A DNA stretch of 33,231 nucleotides from NCBI GenBank assembly GCA_021783995.1, contig JAJXTH010000023.1, positions 1 to 33,231 on the forward strand, written 5' to 3'. Positions within the stretch are counted from its first letter, which is position 1. Every line of letters begins with the position of its first letter. Under the pieces are notes generated by a model that saw only the letters and a list, made by a program, of their open reading frames with translations, ran no database searches and was not told the origin of the DNA. This document shows, one piece after another, positions 1-8,764 of the stretch. The position numbers and the translations under genes were made by a program. This DNA is from Pseudomonadota bacterium. GTDB taxonomy: Bacteria; Pseudomonadota; Gammaproteobacteria; Burkholderiales; Gallionellaceae.

Positions 1-1
1 T

Positions 2-2851
2 GAGCGCGTGCTTGCTGAAATCAGGCTGCACGGTACCTGCCTCGTGCTGCTGATCGATGACGACATGGACTCGCGCCTGTTGGCGTTCCGCAAGGATGCC
101 TGCAACTATCTGACCAAGCCGCTGGATGCCACGAAGCTGCTCCAGCTTCTGAATGTGCTCACCTGCAGACAGCCAGCAGCGCCCTACCGCGCGCTGCTGG
201 TGCATGCAGAATCGCTCAAAGGATGCGCCGACGCGCTGCAAACCACAGGCTTCACACTCCATGCGCCGCAGGACGACCCTGTGACGGTGCTCGACGCAAT
301 GGAGCATTTCTCTCCCGATGTCGTGCTGATCGATTTTGACATGCCCGATGCAAAAGGATCCGCCATCGCCGCAGCGTTGCGCGAACGCGACACACAGATC
401 CCCATCCTGCTCTTTTCTAGCGACAATGTAAGGCAGCAGATCGCGCTCCGTCTGGACTGCGATATGATCCTGCCCAAGTCCTTGCCGCCTGACCAGATCA
501 CCGCCATCGTCGCCGCCAGGGCAAAACGCGCCAGACAGAAAAGAACGGCACTGACGCGCCTCAAGAGCTCGCTCTACGAGCGAGAACGCGAACACATGGC
601 GTTGAACCAGCACGCCATCGTCAGCATCGCTGATCATAAAGGCAGGATCACCTATGTCAACGACAAGTTCTGCGAGATCAGCGGCTATGATCGACATGAG
701 CTCCTTGAACAGAGCCACCGTCTGCTGAAATCAGGCGAACACCCCCCTGAGTTCTACCGCAATCTCTGGGTCACCATTGCAAATGGCAAGACCTGGAAAG
801 GCGAAATATGCAACCGGCGAAAAGATGGCAGCCAGTACTGGGTAGAATCCACCATCACCCCCTTCCTGGGCAGCGATGGCAAGCCCTATCAGTATGTATC
901 GATACGCACCGACATCACGCATGTGAAGAATGCGGAGGTCGCACTCGAGCTCAGCAAGGAGAGGCTGAGGCGCGGCCAGCACTTCGCCAACATCGGCACC
1001 TGGGACTGGAACATCGCGACAGGCGAGCTTTACTGGACGGAACGCATCGCCCCGCTTTTCGGCTACCCTGCTGGAAATCTGGAAACTTCCTACGAGAATT
1101 TCCTCGCCGCGATCCATCCCGATGACCGGCAATCCGTGGTCGATGCGGTCAACTCCGCCCTGGAACACGACACTCCCTACGAGATCGAGCACCGCGTTGT
1201 CTGGCCTGACGGCACGGTGCGCTGGCTCTTGGAAAAAGGCGCAGTGGTGCGCGATGCGGCAGGCAAGCCCGCGCAGATGCTTGGCGTCGTACAGGACATC
1301 GACGAGCGCAAGCAGATCGAGGTGGCTTTGCTCGAGCGCGATCACGAACTGCAAAAGGCGCAGAGGCTCGCGCACATAGGCAACTGGCATGCTGACCTGC
1401 TCACGGGTGAGCTTCATTGGTCCGACGAGATCTACCGCATCTTCGGTTACGATCCCAAGAGCATCAAGCCCAGCGTGAAAATGTTCCAGAATGCGGTGCA
1501 TCCGGAAGACACCGAAAAGGTTCGCGAAAGCGAAATGAATTCTGCAAAGACCGGACTGCACGACGTGGTGCATCGCATCGTGAGGCCTGACGGCACGGTG
1601 CGCCATGTGCACGAGCTTGCAAAGGCAAAGACCGATGAGACAGGAAAGCTTTTGAGCTTTTCCGGCACGGTGCAGGACGTCACCTCCCGGATGGAAGACG
1701 AGGCAGCGCTGATTTCGGCGCGCGACGAGGCAGACCGCGCAAACCAGGCCAAATCCGAATTCCTCTCCAGCATGAGCCATGAGCTGCGCACGCCGATGAA
1801 CGCGATCCTGGGTTTCGCGCAACTCTTGCAATACGACGAGCATCTCTCGGAAGAGAACAAGGACAGCGTGCATGAGATACTGAAAGCGGGCGAACACCTG
1901 TTGACGCTCATCAACGAAGTGCTGGATCTGGCAAGGATAGAATCGGGCCACATCGATCTGTCCCTGGAGCCCGTGGAAGTCTGTCCCGTCGTCGAGGAAT
2001 GCCTGAGCCTCGTGAGTCCCTTGGCAAGCAAACGCGCAATCGTGCTCGACCATGCGGGTCTCAAAGGCGTCTTCGTGCGCGCCGACCGGATGCGCCTGAA
2101 GCAGGCATTGCTCAACCTGCTGTCGAATGCGATCAAATACAATCTGGAGCGCGGCAGCGTCAGGGTCGAAGTGCGAATGAAAACGGATGACCGCCTGCAG
2201 ATCAGGGTGAAGGACACGGGGCCTGGCATATCCGATGCACATCTTATGGAGCTCTTCCAGCCATTCAACCGTTTGAACGCCGAAAGCAGCATCGAAGGAA
2301 CCGGCATAGGGCTTACCATCACGAGGCGCATCGTCGAGATGATGGGTGGCATGGTAGACGTCGAAAGCAGGCTGGGTACAGGCAGCACCTTCTGGATCGA
2401 ACTCCCGACGGAGGCCATGGTGGAGGCCGACAAGCTGGAACAGCCGCAAAGCCAGCTTCCTGTTAGGCATGGCAAGCTGCACACTGTGCTCTACATCGAG
2501 GACAATCCGGCGAATCTGAAGCTGGTAGCACAGCTATTGGGGCAGCGCAAGCACATCCGACTGCTTACCGCCCACACTCCTGCACTCGGCCTGGAACTTG
2601 CAGAGACGCGCAAACCGGACATGATTTTGCTCGACATCAACATGCCAGGCATGAACGGGTACGAGCTATTGAAAAAACTCAAGGCGGATGAAAGTCTGAA
2701 GGACATACCGGTCATCGCGCTGACAGCGAATGCGATGCCACGTGATCTCGCGCGCGCGATAAAGTCAGGCTTCTCCGCCTATCTCACCAAGCCTCTCAAC
2801 ATCGCCGAATTCTTCGGTACGCTGGACTTGCATCTCTCGAAGGATACATGA
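2..2851 (+). CDS. Multi-sensor hybrid histidine kinase (5' end outside window)
   Basis: Membrane-free signalling kinase that probably autophosphorylates and relays to receiver domains. The frame is open from base 2 and begins inside a receiver domain, so the true start lies upstream. Numbering from the GTG at 8: residues 1-50 are the end of a receiver (YLTKPLD motif), about 62-170 a second receiver with putative phospho-acceptor Asp109 (LIDFDMPD), about 198-570 three PAS domains, then HisKA with His591 in SHELRTP, HATPase_c with N box (NLLSNAIKYN) and G boxes (DTGPGIS, GTGIGLTI), and a C-terminal receiver with Asp876 (LLDINMPG). The stop overlaps the next start by 4 bp (ATGA), so the HD-GYP protein downstream is its likely partner. 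No membrane segment is visible in the part seen. Domain calls are secure; the stimulus is unknown. Confidence 0.93.
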   Translation, partial: ERVLAEIRLHGTCLVLLIDDDMDSRLLAFRKDACNYLTKPLDATKLLQLLNVLTCRQPAAPYRALLVHAESLKGCADALQTTGFTLHAPQDDPVTVLDAMEHFSPDVVLIDFDMPDAKGSAIAAALRERDTQIPILLFSSDNVRQQIALRLDCDMILPKSLPPDQITAIVAARAKRARQKRTALTRLKSSLYEREREHMALNQHAIVSIADHKGRITYVNDKFCEISGYDRHELLEQSHRLLKSGEHPPEFYRNLWVTIANGKTWKGEICNRRKDGSQYWVESTITPFLGSDGKPYQYVSIRTDITHVKNAEVALELSKERLRRGQHFANIGTWDWNIATGELYWTERIAPLFGYPAGNLETSYENFLAAIHPDDRQSVVDAVNSALEHDTPYEIEHRVVWPDGTVRWLLEKGAVVRDAAGKPAQMLGVVQDIDERKQIEVALLERDHELQKAQRLAHIGNWHADLLTGELHWSDEIYRIFGYDPKSIKPSVKMFQNAVHPEDTEKVRESEMNSAKTGLHDVVHRIVRPDGTVRHVHELAKAKTDETGKLLSFSGTVQDVTSRMEDEAALISARDEADRANQAKSEFLSSMSHELRTPMNAILGFAQLLQYDEHLSEENKDSVHEILKAGEHLLTLINEVLDLARIESGHIDLSLEPVEVCPVVEECLSLVSPLASKRAIVLDHAGLKGVFVRADRMRLKQALLNLLSNAIKYNLERGSVRVEVRMKTDDRLQIRVKDTGPGISDAHLMELFQPFNRLNAESSIEGTGIGLTITRRIVEMMGGMVDVESRLGTGSTFWIELPTEAMVEADKLEQPQSQLPVRHGKLHTVLYIEDNPANLKLVAQLLGQRKHIRLLTAHTPALGLELAETRKPDMILLDINMPGMNGYELLKKLKADESLKDIPVIALTANAMPRDLARAIKSGFSAYLTKPLNIAEFFGTLDLHLSKDT

Positions 2852-3918
2852 ACAAGGAAACCATGAAGGCTGCGCGCATGCTCATCGTCGACGACGAATC
2901 CGCCAACCTCAAGCTGCTTGAAAGGTTGCTCAATAGCCACGGCTACAGCAACATTGACCTAGTGAGCGACGCACGCGAAGTCGTAGCGCACTACCAGGCG
3001 ATACGGCCCGATCTCATCCTGCTCGACATCAACATGCCGTACCTGGACGGCTATCAGGTGATGGAGCAGTTGCAGGCACTCGACGATCCGCTGCTGCCGC
3101 CCATCGTCATCCTGACCGCGCAGCATGACAAGAGCTATCTGTTGCGCGCGCTGTCCGCCGGCGCGCGCGACTATGTCACCAAGCCGCTCGATGCGAACGA
3201 ACTTTTGATGCGGGTGCGCAATCTGCTGGATGCGCAGCTCGCCCACCGCATGATGCACGACCAGAAAAAGGTACTGGAAGAACTCGTAGAGGCCCGCACC
3301 GAGGAGCTCAGGCGCACACGCCTTCAGGTGGTTCAGCGCCTGGGCATGGCTGCAGAATATCGCGACGAGGAAACGGGCAACCACATCCTGCGCATGAGCC
3401 ACATATCCGCGCTGCTCGCGCGCTCGGTCGGCTGGAGTAGTGCTAACTGCGAACTGATGCTGCATGCAAGCCCGATGCATGACATCGGCAAGATAGGCAT
3501 ACCCGATGCGATCCTTCTGAAACCGGGCAAGTTCGAGCCGCACGAATGGGAGATCATGAAGACGCATTCGACCATAGGCGGAAAGCTTCTGGCTGGCGAC
3601 GATACTGATCTGCTGCGCATGGCGCAGCAGATCGCGCTCACTCACCATGAGAAGTGGGATGGCAGCGGATACCCGGCCGGACTCTCCGGCGAGGACATCC
3701 CGATGTCCGGACGCATCGCGGCGCTGGCCGATGTGTTCGATGCGCTGACTTCGGTTCGCCCCTACAAAAATGCCTGGTCCATCGAGGAGGCAGTGAACAT
3801 GATCACGGAAAACAGCGGCAGGCACTTCGATCCCGCTCTGGTGAATGTTTTCCTGGAAAAGCTCCCTGAAATCCTGGAAATACGCAGCCGCTTCGACGAT
3901 CCAAAATCCTGCTCATGA
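2848..3918 (+). CDS. Response regulator with HD-GYP c-di-GMP phosphodiesterase domain
   Basis: A 356-residue two-domain regulator expected to hydrolyse cyclic di-GMP when phosphorylated. The N-terminal receiver (about 10-125) has acidic residues in LIVDDE, phospho-acceptor Asp60 in LLDINMP, and a TKPLD Lys. A helical linker leads to an HD-GYP domain with HD at 211-212 (HDIGKIG), the HHEKWDGSGYP block with GYP at 274-276, and the downstream ALADVFDALTS segment. All signature residues are present, so the enzyme is probably active. The ATG at 2848 overlaps the kinase stop and has AAGGA upstream; an in-frame ATG at 2863 is a weaker alternative. The 3' end overlaps the convergent GGDEF-EAL gene by 6 bp. 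Confidence 0.93.
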   Translation: MNKETMKAARMLIVDDESANLKLLERLLNSHGYSNIDLVSDAREVVAHYQAIRPDLILLDINMPYLDGYQVMEQLQALDDPLLPPIVILTAQHDKSYLLRALSAGARDYVTKPLDANELLMRVRNLLDAQLAHRMMHDQKKVLEELVEARTEELRRTRLQVVQRLGMAAEYRDEETGNHILRMSHISALLARSVGWSSANCELMLHASPMHDIGKIGIPDAILLKPGKFEPHEWEIMKTHSTIGGKLLAGDDTDLLRMAQQIALTHHEKWDGSGYPAGLSGEDIPMSGRIAALADVFDALTSVRPYKNAWSIEEAVNMITENSGRHFDPALVNVFLEKLPEILEIRSRFDDPKSCS

Positions 3919-6504
3919 TCTCCAGAGCAGCGATTCGAACCCGTCTAGCGGCACGGGTTTGCTGAAAAGATACCCCTGAAATGCGTTGCAGCCGCGCAGC
4001 TCCAGAAACTCGAGCTGCGCCTCTGTTTCGACGCCTTCTGCGATCACCATGAGTCCCATCGCCTCCGTCATCGCGATCACGGTCTGAACGATGGCCGCAT
4101 CGTTGAAATCCGTCGCGATGTCGCGCACGAAAGACTGGTCTATCTTGATCTGATCCAGCGGCAGGCGCTTCAGATACTGCAGCGATGAATAGCCCGTGCC
4201 GAAGTCGTCCATCGAAAAGCCCACGCCCAGCCTGTTGATCTCACGCATCTTAAGTATCGTCTCTTCGACTTGTTCAAGCACGATGCTTTCGGTCAGTTCG
4301 AGCTTCAGCCTGGAAGGATTGGCGCCCGATTCCTTGAGCACGTGCGCCACCTGATCCACGAAGTCAACCTGCCTGAACTGAACAGCGCTCACATTCACCG
4401 CAAGCATCAGGTCCCGGGTCAGCGGGTCTTCCTGCCAGCGTTTCAGTTGCCCACAGGCCTGTTCGAGCACCCAAAGGCCTAGAGGCAAAATCAGCCCGGT
4501 CTCCTCGCACAGCGGGATGAATTGCGAAGGCGCAATCAGGCCGCGCTCCGGATGTGCCCAGCGCAGCAGCACTTCCGCGCCTATGGGCCTGCGCTGGCTG
4601 TCCACCTGGATCTGATAATAGAGGCGGAATTGAGAATCTTTGAGCGCGTTGCGCAGTTCAGCCTCCATTTCTACGCGCGCTTCCAGCGTCGCCTGCATGT
4701 CCGGGTCATAGAAACGTATCGCATTGCGCCCTGCCGACTTGGCCTGATACATCGCCGTGTCCGCGAACTTCAGAAGATTATCGACGTTCTCCTCGTGGCC
4801 GCGGAAGAGGACGATGCCGATGCTGGGCGTCGTATGGTGCGCATACTGTTCCAGTTGATAAGGGACATTCAGCGCGGTGCGTATCTTTTCGCTGATGAGC
4901 TCGGCCTGCAGCACTGCCACATTCACATGCGGGCTCAGCATCTCGAGCACAACCACGAACTCGTCCCCGCCCAGACGCGCAACGCTGTCGCCATCCCTCA
5001 CGCATGACTGCAATCTTCGCGCCACCTCGACCAGCAGCAGATCTCCCATGTCGTGGCCGCGGCTGTCGTTGAGCTTCTTGAAATCATCGAGATCAAGGAA
5101 CATCAGCGCGGCATAACAACCATTCCTGTCGCTCGCGGCCACTGCCTGGTTCAGCCTGTCCAGTAGCAGTCGCCTGTTGGGCAGACCCGTCAGCGCATCG
5201 AAAAAGGCGAGCTGATGTATCTTCTGCTCTGCGGCCTTGCGCTCGGTGATATCCAGGAAGGTCGCCACCGCGCCCAGCACCTCGCCGTTTTTGATGATGG
5301 GATGAGACCAGTACTCGACACAAACCGCAGCGCCGTCCCGACGCCAGAACACTTCGTCATCCACATGGCTGGCCTGCTTCTGTCTGAATGCCTGATATAC
5401 CCTGCAAGCCTCGGCAGGATATGGGCTACCGTCAGCATGCGAGTGATGAATCAGCTCATGCGTGACGCGACCCACGACCTCGCTTGCATCCGCATAGCCC
5501 AGTATGCGCAGGAATGCCGCATTCACGAAGGTGCAGACACCTTCGTTGTCCACGCCGTAGATGCCCTCCGCGACCGAATCTAGCAGGCGCTGCAGACTCT
5601 CCTGGGCTTCCTGCAATGCGCGCTGGGTAAGCTTGCGCTCGGTGATGTCACGGCACGAGCCATAGACCCTGCCATCGGGCAGCAAGGTCGCATTGAGTTC
5701 CATCGGTATCTTCGTGCCATCCTTTTTTACCAGGCGTATCTCCCTGACATGGCGCCCATGATCGGCCAGTATTTCCCTTGCCTCCTCTCGATAGCGATCC
5801 TGCCAGTCCTCTGGCACCAGATCATACACGGTCATGACATAGAGGCTCTTTCGGCTGTAGCCCAGCAGCTTGATCACGGTGTCGTTGACATAGACGATGG
5901 TGCCGTCACGCTTGCAGATGAATACCGCATCCGGCGAAAACTTAAGCGTCATGCGCAATCGCATCTCGCTTTCGCGCAACGAGTTTGTCATCTCGCGCGC
6001 CTTTTGCTCGGCATATGACATCCTGTGCAGATATTCCTGCTCCTGTGCATCCATCCTGATTGCAAACTGCGCTGCGATTTTCCTGTCGTAGTAGCTCGCC
6101 AGGATGACGCATGCAAACCAGAGGAAGGCCGAAACGAATCCGATGCGCGATTCGGTTTCGAACGTTCCGATTCCCGGCGCAGCAGGCGTCAGGTAATGCA
6201 TCATCCATATTCCGACGATGATTGACAACGCAGAAAGAACAATGCGCGGCGCGCTGACTCTTCGCATCAGCAGAAAGACCACAAGCGAGCTAAGCATTGC
6301 GGGCAGGAACGATATGCCGTCAAAGCCATGCATGAAGATCGCATTTAGCAACCAGATGGAAAGGCAAAGCGTCAAACTGCCCGTCAGCAGCCAGACCGTT
6401 GCGGCATGGCCCTCATGCGCGCGCATGCGCTGCGCATGGGACCAGGACGCATACAATCCCATGGTCGCCAAAGGCACTGCCATGGACACATTCATTGCCG
6501 TCAT
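3913..6504 (-). CDS. MHYT-like membrane sensor with PAS-PAS-GGDEF-EAL
   Basis: An inner-membrane protein of 863 residues that may both make and degrade c-di-GMP. The N-terminal 150 residues hold several hydrophobic segments with two Met-His motifs (IFMHGF, WMMHYL) resembling a degenerate MHYT sensor. Two PAS domains follow, then GGDEF at 512-516 preceded by an intact RxxD inhibitory site (R503, D506), then an EAL domain with EVL at 644-646 and the DDFGTGYSSL block. Both catalytic signatures look intact, so direction of activity cannot be told from sequence. The start ATG at 6504 lies one base after the upstream gene's stop (TGA-c-ATG); the longer open frame would overlap that gene by 95 bp. 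Last gene of the long minus-strand operon. Confidence 0.9.
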   Translation of the reverse strand: MTAMNVSMAVPLATMGLYASWSHAQRMRAHEGHAATVWLLTGSLTLCLSIWLLNAIFMHGFDGISFLPAMLSSLVVFLLMRRVSAPRIVLSALSIIVGIWMMHYLTPAAPGIGTFETESRIGFVSAFLWFACVILASYYDRKIAAQFAIRMDAQEQEYLHRMSYAEQKAREMTNSLRESEMRLRMTLKFSPDAVFICKRDGTIVYVNDTVIKLLGYSRKSLYVMTVYDLVPEDWQDRYREEAREILADHGRHVREIRLVKKDGTKIPMELNATLLPDGRVYGSCRDITERKLTQRALQEAQESLQRLLDSVAEGIYGVDNEGVCTFVNAAFLRILGYADASEVVGRVTHELIHHSHADGSPYPAEACRVYQAFRQKQASHVDDEVFWRRDGAAVCVEYWSHPIIKNGEVLGAVATFLDITERKAAEQKIHQLAFFDALTGLPNRRLLLDRLNQAVAASDRNGCYAALMFLDLDDFKKLNDSRGHDMGDLLLVEVARRLQSCVRDGDSVARLGGDEFVVVLEMLSPHVNVAVLQAELISEKIRTALNVPYQLEQYAHHTTPSIGIVLFRGHEENVDNLLKFADTAMYQAKSAGRNAIRFYDPDMQATLEARVEMEAELRNALKDSQFRLYYQIQVDSQRRPIGAEVLLRWAHPERGLIAPSQFIPLCEETGLILPLGLWVLEQACGQLKRWQEDPLTRDLMLAVNVSAVQFRQVDFVDQVAHVLKESGANPSRLKLELTESIVLEQVEETILKMREINRLGVGFSMDDFGTGYSSLQYLKRLPLDQIKIDQSFVRDIATDFNDAAIVQTVIAMTEAMGLMVIAEGVETEAQLEFLELRGCNAFQGYLFSKPVPLDGFESLLWRS

Positions 6505-6505
6505 G

Positions 6506-7861
6506 TCAACGCGACTCTTCCCTGGGTTCAAACATCGTGATGTGCTGATAGAAGCAGATCCGGTTTCGGCCATCCTTTTTGGCCTGATACATCGCGGCAT
6601 CCGCCCGATGCAGTATGTCCTCCTGGTTGCTGTGATGGTCCATGAAAAGCACTGCGCCTATGCTCGAGGTGCAATGGTGTTCGATCAATACTCTCTCCTG
6701 CCCAAGCGGCTGATAATGCAGAAAATAGCCTTCAGACAGAACCATGCGGATTTTCTCTGCAACCCCGCGCGTCAGGGCTATCGAGCGCTCTCTGTCCTCA
6801 TCCAGGCGGGCCAGCATCACGACGAATTCGTCACCGCCGAATCTCGCGACTGTATCCTCCTCTCTCAGACAGCTGCTGATGCGGCGCGCTGCCTCGATCA
6901 GCAGCAGGTCTCCGACTGCATGGCCGAACTGGTCGTTGAGCGGCTTGAAATTGTCCAGATCGATGAACAGCAATGCTCCGTGGTAACCGCCTCGCGAGCA
7001 AGCGGACAGCGCCTGCGCCAGCCTGTCGTTCAACAATCTGCGGTTGGGCAGTTGCGTCAGCGTATCGTAGAAGGCCAGTGCGTGCAGCTGGTTGGTTGCC
7101 TCGTTGATGCGGTGCTGCAGGATGGAACGCTCATGTTGCAAATCGGCAGTCATCTGATTGATGCCGCGCGACAAAATGGAAAACTCGCGTATATTGCTTT
7201 CCTCCGTCACGCGCGTTTCGAGATTTCCCTCGCCTATCGCATGTATCGCCTGGCTCAGTTTCGTGATCGGCGTGATGATTCTTCGCGTGGCGATCTGCAC
7301 AAGATAAAGCGTCAGAACCAGAAACAGCAGTGTCATCATGAGCGCAAACTGCAACAGATCCAGCTTCTGTGCGTGCGTCGCATCCCGGCTAAGCTCCAGC
7401 ACTACCGCACCGGCCTGCTCTACGGCAGGCTTTGCATCCGGCTCATTCAGGTCAACCTGTGTCTCAAGGATGGGACGGTAGAGAAGGAGCACCTTCCCGT
7501 CGTCATAGATCGGCACTTTCTGGCTGACCAGATTCAGCCCGCTGCCATTGCCCGGCATCTCGCCCGCCTTCGCGAGCACCTGCTGCTGTGCATTGATAAG
7601 CGCGATCCCCCTGACGTCAGCCTCCTGCAGCGCGCTCTGTGCTATGCCGTCCAGATACATTCTGTTTCCTGAAAAAACGCCGTATTCGCTGCTGGCAGCA
7701 AGCTGACGGACCATCTGCTGTCCGCGCGCAATCAGGTTGTGATCCAGATCCGCATAGCGGTCGTGCAGGAGGAAGGCTTCCAGGAGGATCACCATGATCA
7801 TCAGGGGAAACAGCGTGAACCAGATGACATGCGTGCGTATGCTGAATTTTTTTCTCATCAT
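6506..7861 (-). CDS. Membrane diguanylate cyclase: periplasmic sensor, HAMP, GGDEF
   Basis: A 451-residue inner-membrane cyclase making c-di-GMP from GTP. A transmembrane helix near 12-32 is followed by a periplasmic region of about 140 residues. Its segment with SSEYGVFSGNR resembles the sensor region of BarA-like proteins. A second helix lies near 173-192, then HAMP (ITPITKLSQAI), a short coiled stretch, and a GGDEF domain starting at AFYDTLTQLPNRR. GGDEF is at 342-346 with an intact RxxD I-site (R333, D336), suggesting an active, product-inhibited enzyme. The start overlaps the binding-protein stop (tandem ATGATG, either usable). The adjacent periplasmic binding protein is an obvious candidate to deliver its signal; that link is inference. 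Confidence 0.92.
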   Translation of the reverse strand: MMRKKFSIRTHVIWFTLFPLMIMVILLEAFLLHDRYADLDHNLIARGQQMVRQLAASSEYGVFSGNRMYLDGIAQSALQEADVRGIALINAQQQVLAKAGEMPGNGSGLNLVSQKVPIYDDGKVLLLYRPILETQVDLNEPDAKPAVEQAGAVVLELSRDATHAQKLDLLQFALMMTLLFLVLTLYLVQIATRRIITPITKLSQAIHAIGEGNLETRVTEESNIREFSILSRGINQMTADLQHERSILQHRINEATNQLHALAFYDTLTQLPNRRLLNDRLAQALSACSRGGYHGALLFIDLDNFKPLNDQFGHAVGDLLLIEAARRISSCLREEDTVARFGGDEFVVMLARLDEDRERSIALTRGVAEKIRMVLSEGYFLHYQPLGQERVLIEHHCTSSIGAVLFMDHHSNQEDILHRADAAMYQAKKDGRNRICFYQHITMFEPREESR

Positions 7862-8763
7862 CGCTGGCCCCCTGATGATTTCTTGATCTCGTGAAGAATC
7901 GCATCGTCAGGTTCGATGACCAGCCCGAAGGTTGCGGCCACCGCGCGGTTGACAGCGATGCTGTATTGAATGGGAAACTGCGGCTCTGGCAGTTCCTGTG
8001 TCCTGGCGTATGAAGCAACCGCGCCGGCCGTCTGTTCTGCGAGTTGTTCCGGGGTGGAAAAGATCGCGCACAATGCGCCAGCCCTGACATAGGCATCGGA
8101 AAATCCAACCAGCGGTATGCCGCGCCGATAGCTCGACATGAGGATGTTTCGTATGCTGTTGGCATTGTAAATTCCGCTGTCAGGCACTGCGAGCAACACG
8201 TCGCTCTCGTTCAGCACATCGTCCAGATCGACGGACAGCGTATCCTTTCCCCCCAGATGTCTCGCAACCAGAATGTCATGCCGCCTTGCAAGCTCGCTCT
8301 TCAGCCCCGCGATGTCCTGGTTTGCCGAATACAGCACCCCTATGCGCTTGCGCTGTGGCAGCACAGTGCTGAGCAGCCCTGCCTGCCTGCGCCAGGGCTC
8401 GTCGAGATAAACTGCAGAAATGCTTCCCTGTTTCAATGCGTGCAAGTCCGCATAGGCCGTGCTCGGTATCATCGCTGCCAGCAAAGGTTGCGATGATTTT
8501 TCCGCCGCCCGGTATGCGGCCCTGACTCCGACTGTGACGATCAGATCGGTTTTCTGCGCATCGAAGTCTTCTGCATGCTGCACGAGATCGACGCGCATGC
8601 CCTGAGGCAGATCCTGTTCGAATGCCTTGGCGAATCTCTGATAAAGCGGCGTGCTGTCGCTCAGCACCACCAGGATGCGCAAATCGAATGCCAGGGAATC
8701 GCGCGCAAATCCAGACAGCAGGATCAGGAAAAAACAGACTAGAATTTTCCCGGTCAGCGACAT
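7858..8763 (-). CDS. ABC-type periplasmic substrate-binding protein (ABC_sub_bind family)
   Basis: A 301-residue secreted protein with a Sec signal peptide (hydrophobic core about 6-18, cleavage near SLA-FD) and no lipobox Cys. The mature part has the two-lobe pattern of the ABC_sub_bind/TrpX-like family: LRILVVLSDSTPLYQ at the start, TDLIVTVGVRA, a KRIGVLYS strand opening the second lobe, and GIPLVGFSDAYVRAGAL near the end. No permease or ATPase gene adjoins it, so it may serve in sensing rather than transport. It sits between a TonB-dependent receptor (1 nt upstream) and a membrane diguanylate cyclase (4-nt overlap). Ligand unknown. Confidence 0.87.
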   Translation of the reverse strand: MSLTGKILVCFFLILLSGFARDSLAFDLRILVVLSDSTPLYQRFAKAFEQDLPQGMRVDLVQHAEDFDAQKTDLIVTVGVRAAYRAAEKSSQPLLAAMIPSTAYADLHALKQGSISAVYLDEPWRRQAGLLSTVLPQRKRIGVLYSANQDIAGLKSELARRHDILVARHLGGKDTLSVDLDDVLNESDVLLAVPDSGIYNANSIRNILMSSYRRGIPLVGFSDAYVRAGALCAIFSTPEQLAEQTAGAVASYARTQELPEPQFPIQYSIAVNRAVAATFGLVIEPDDAILHEIKKSSGGQR

Positions 8764-8764
8764 C

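Noticed and set aside
731..2482. 583-residue open frame on the minus strand
   Set aside because: It lies wholly antisense to the hybrid kinase, whose domains are unmistakable. Such long antisense frames are common in GC-biased genes, and the translation is Cys/His-rich with no motif.
6218..7672. 484-residue open frame on the plus strand
   Set aside because: It is antisense to the HAMP-GGDEF gene and the start of the MHYT-like gene, both of which have full catalytic motifs. It shows no domain pattern.
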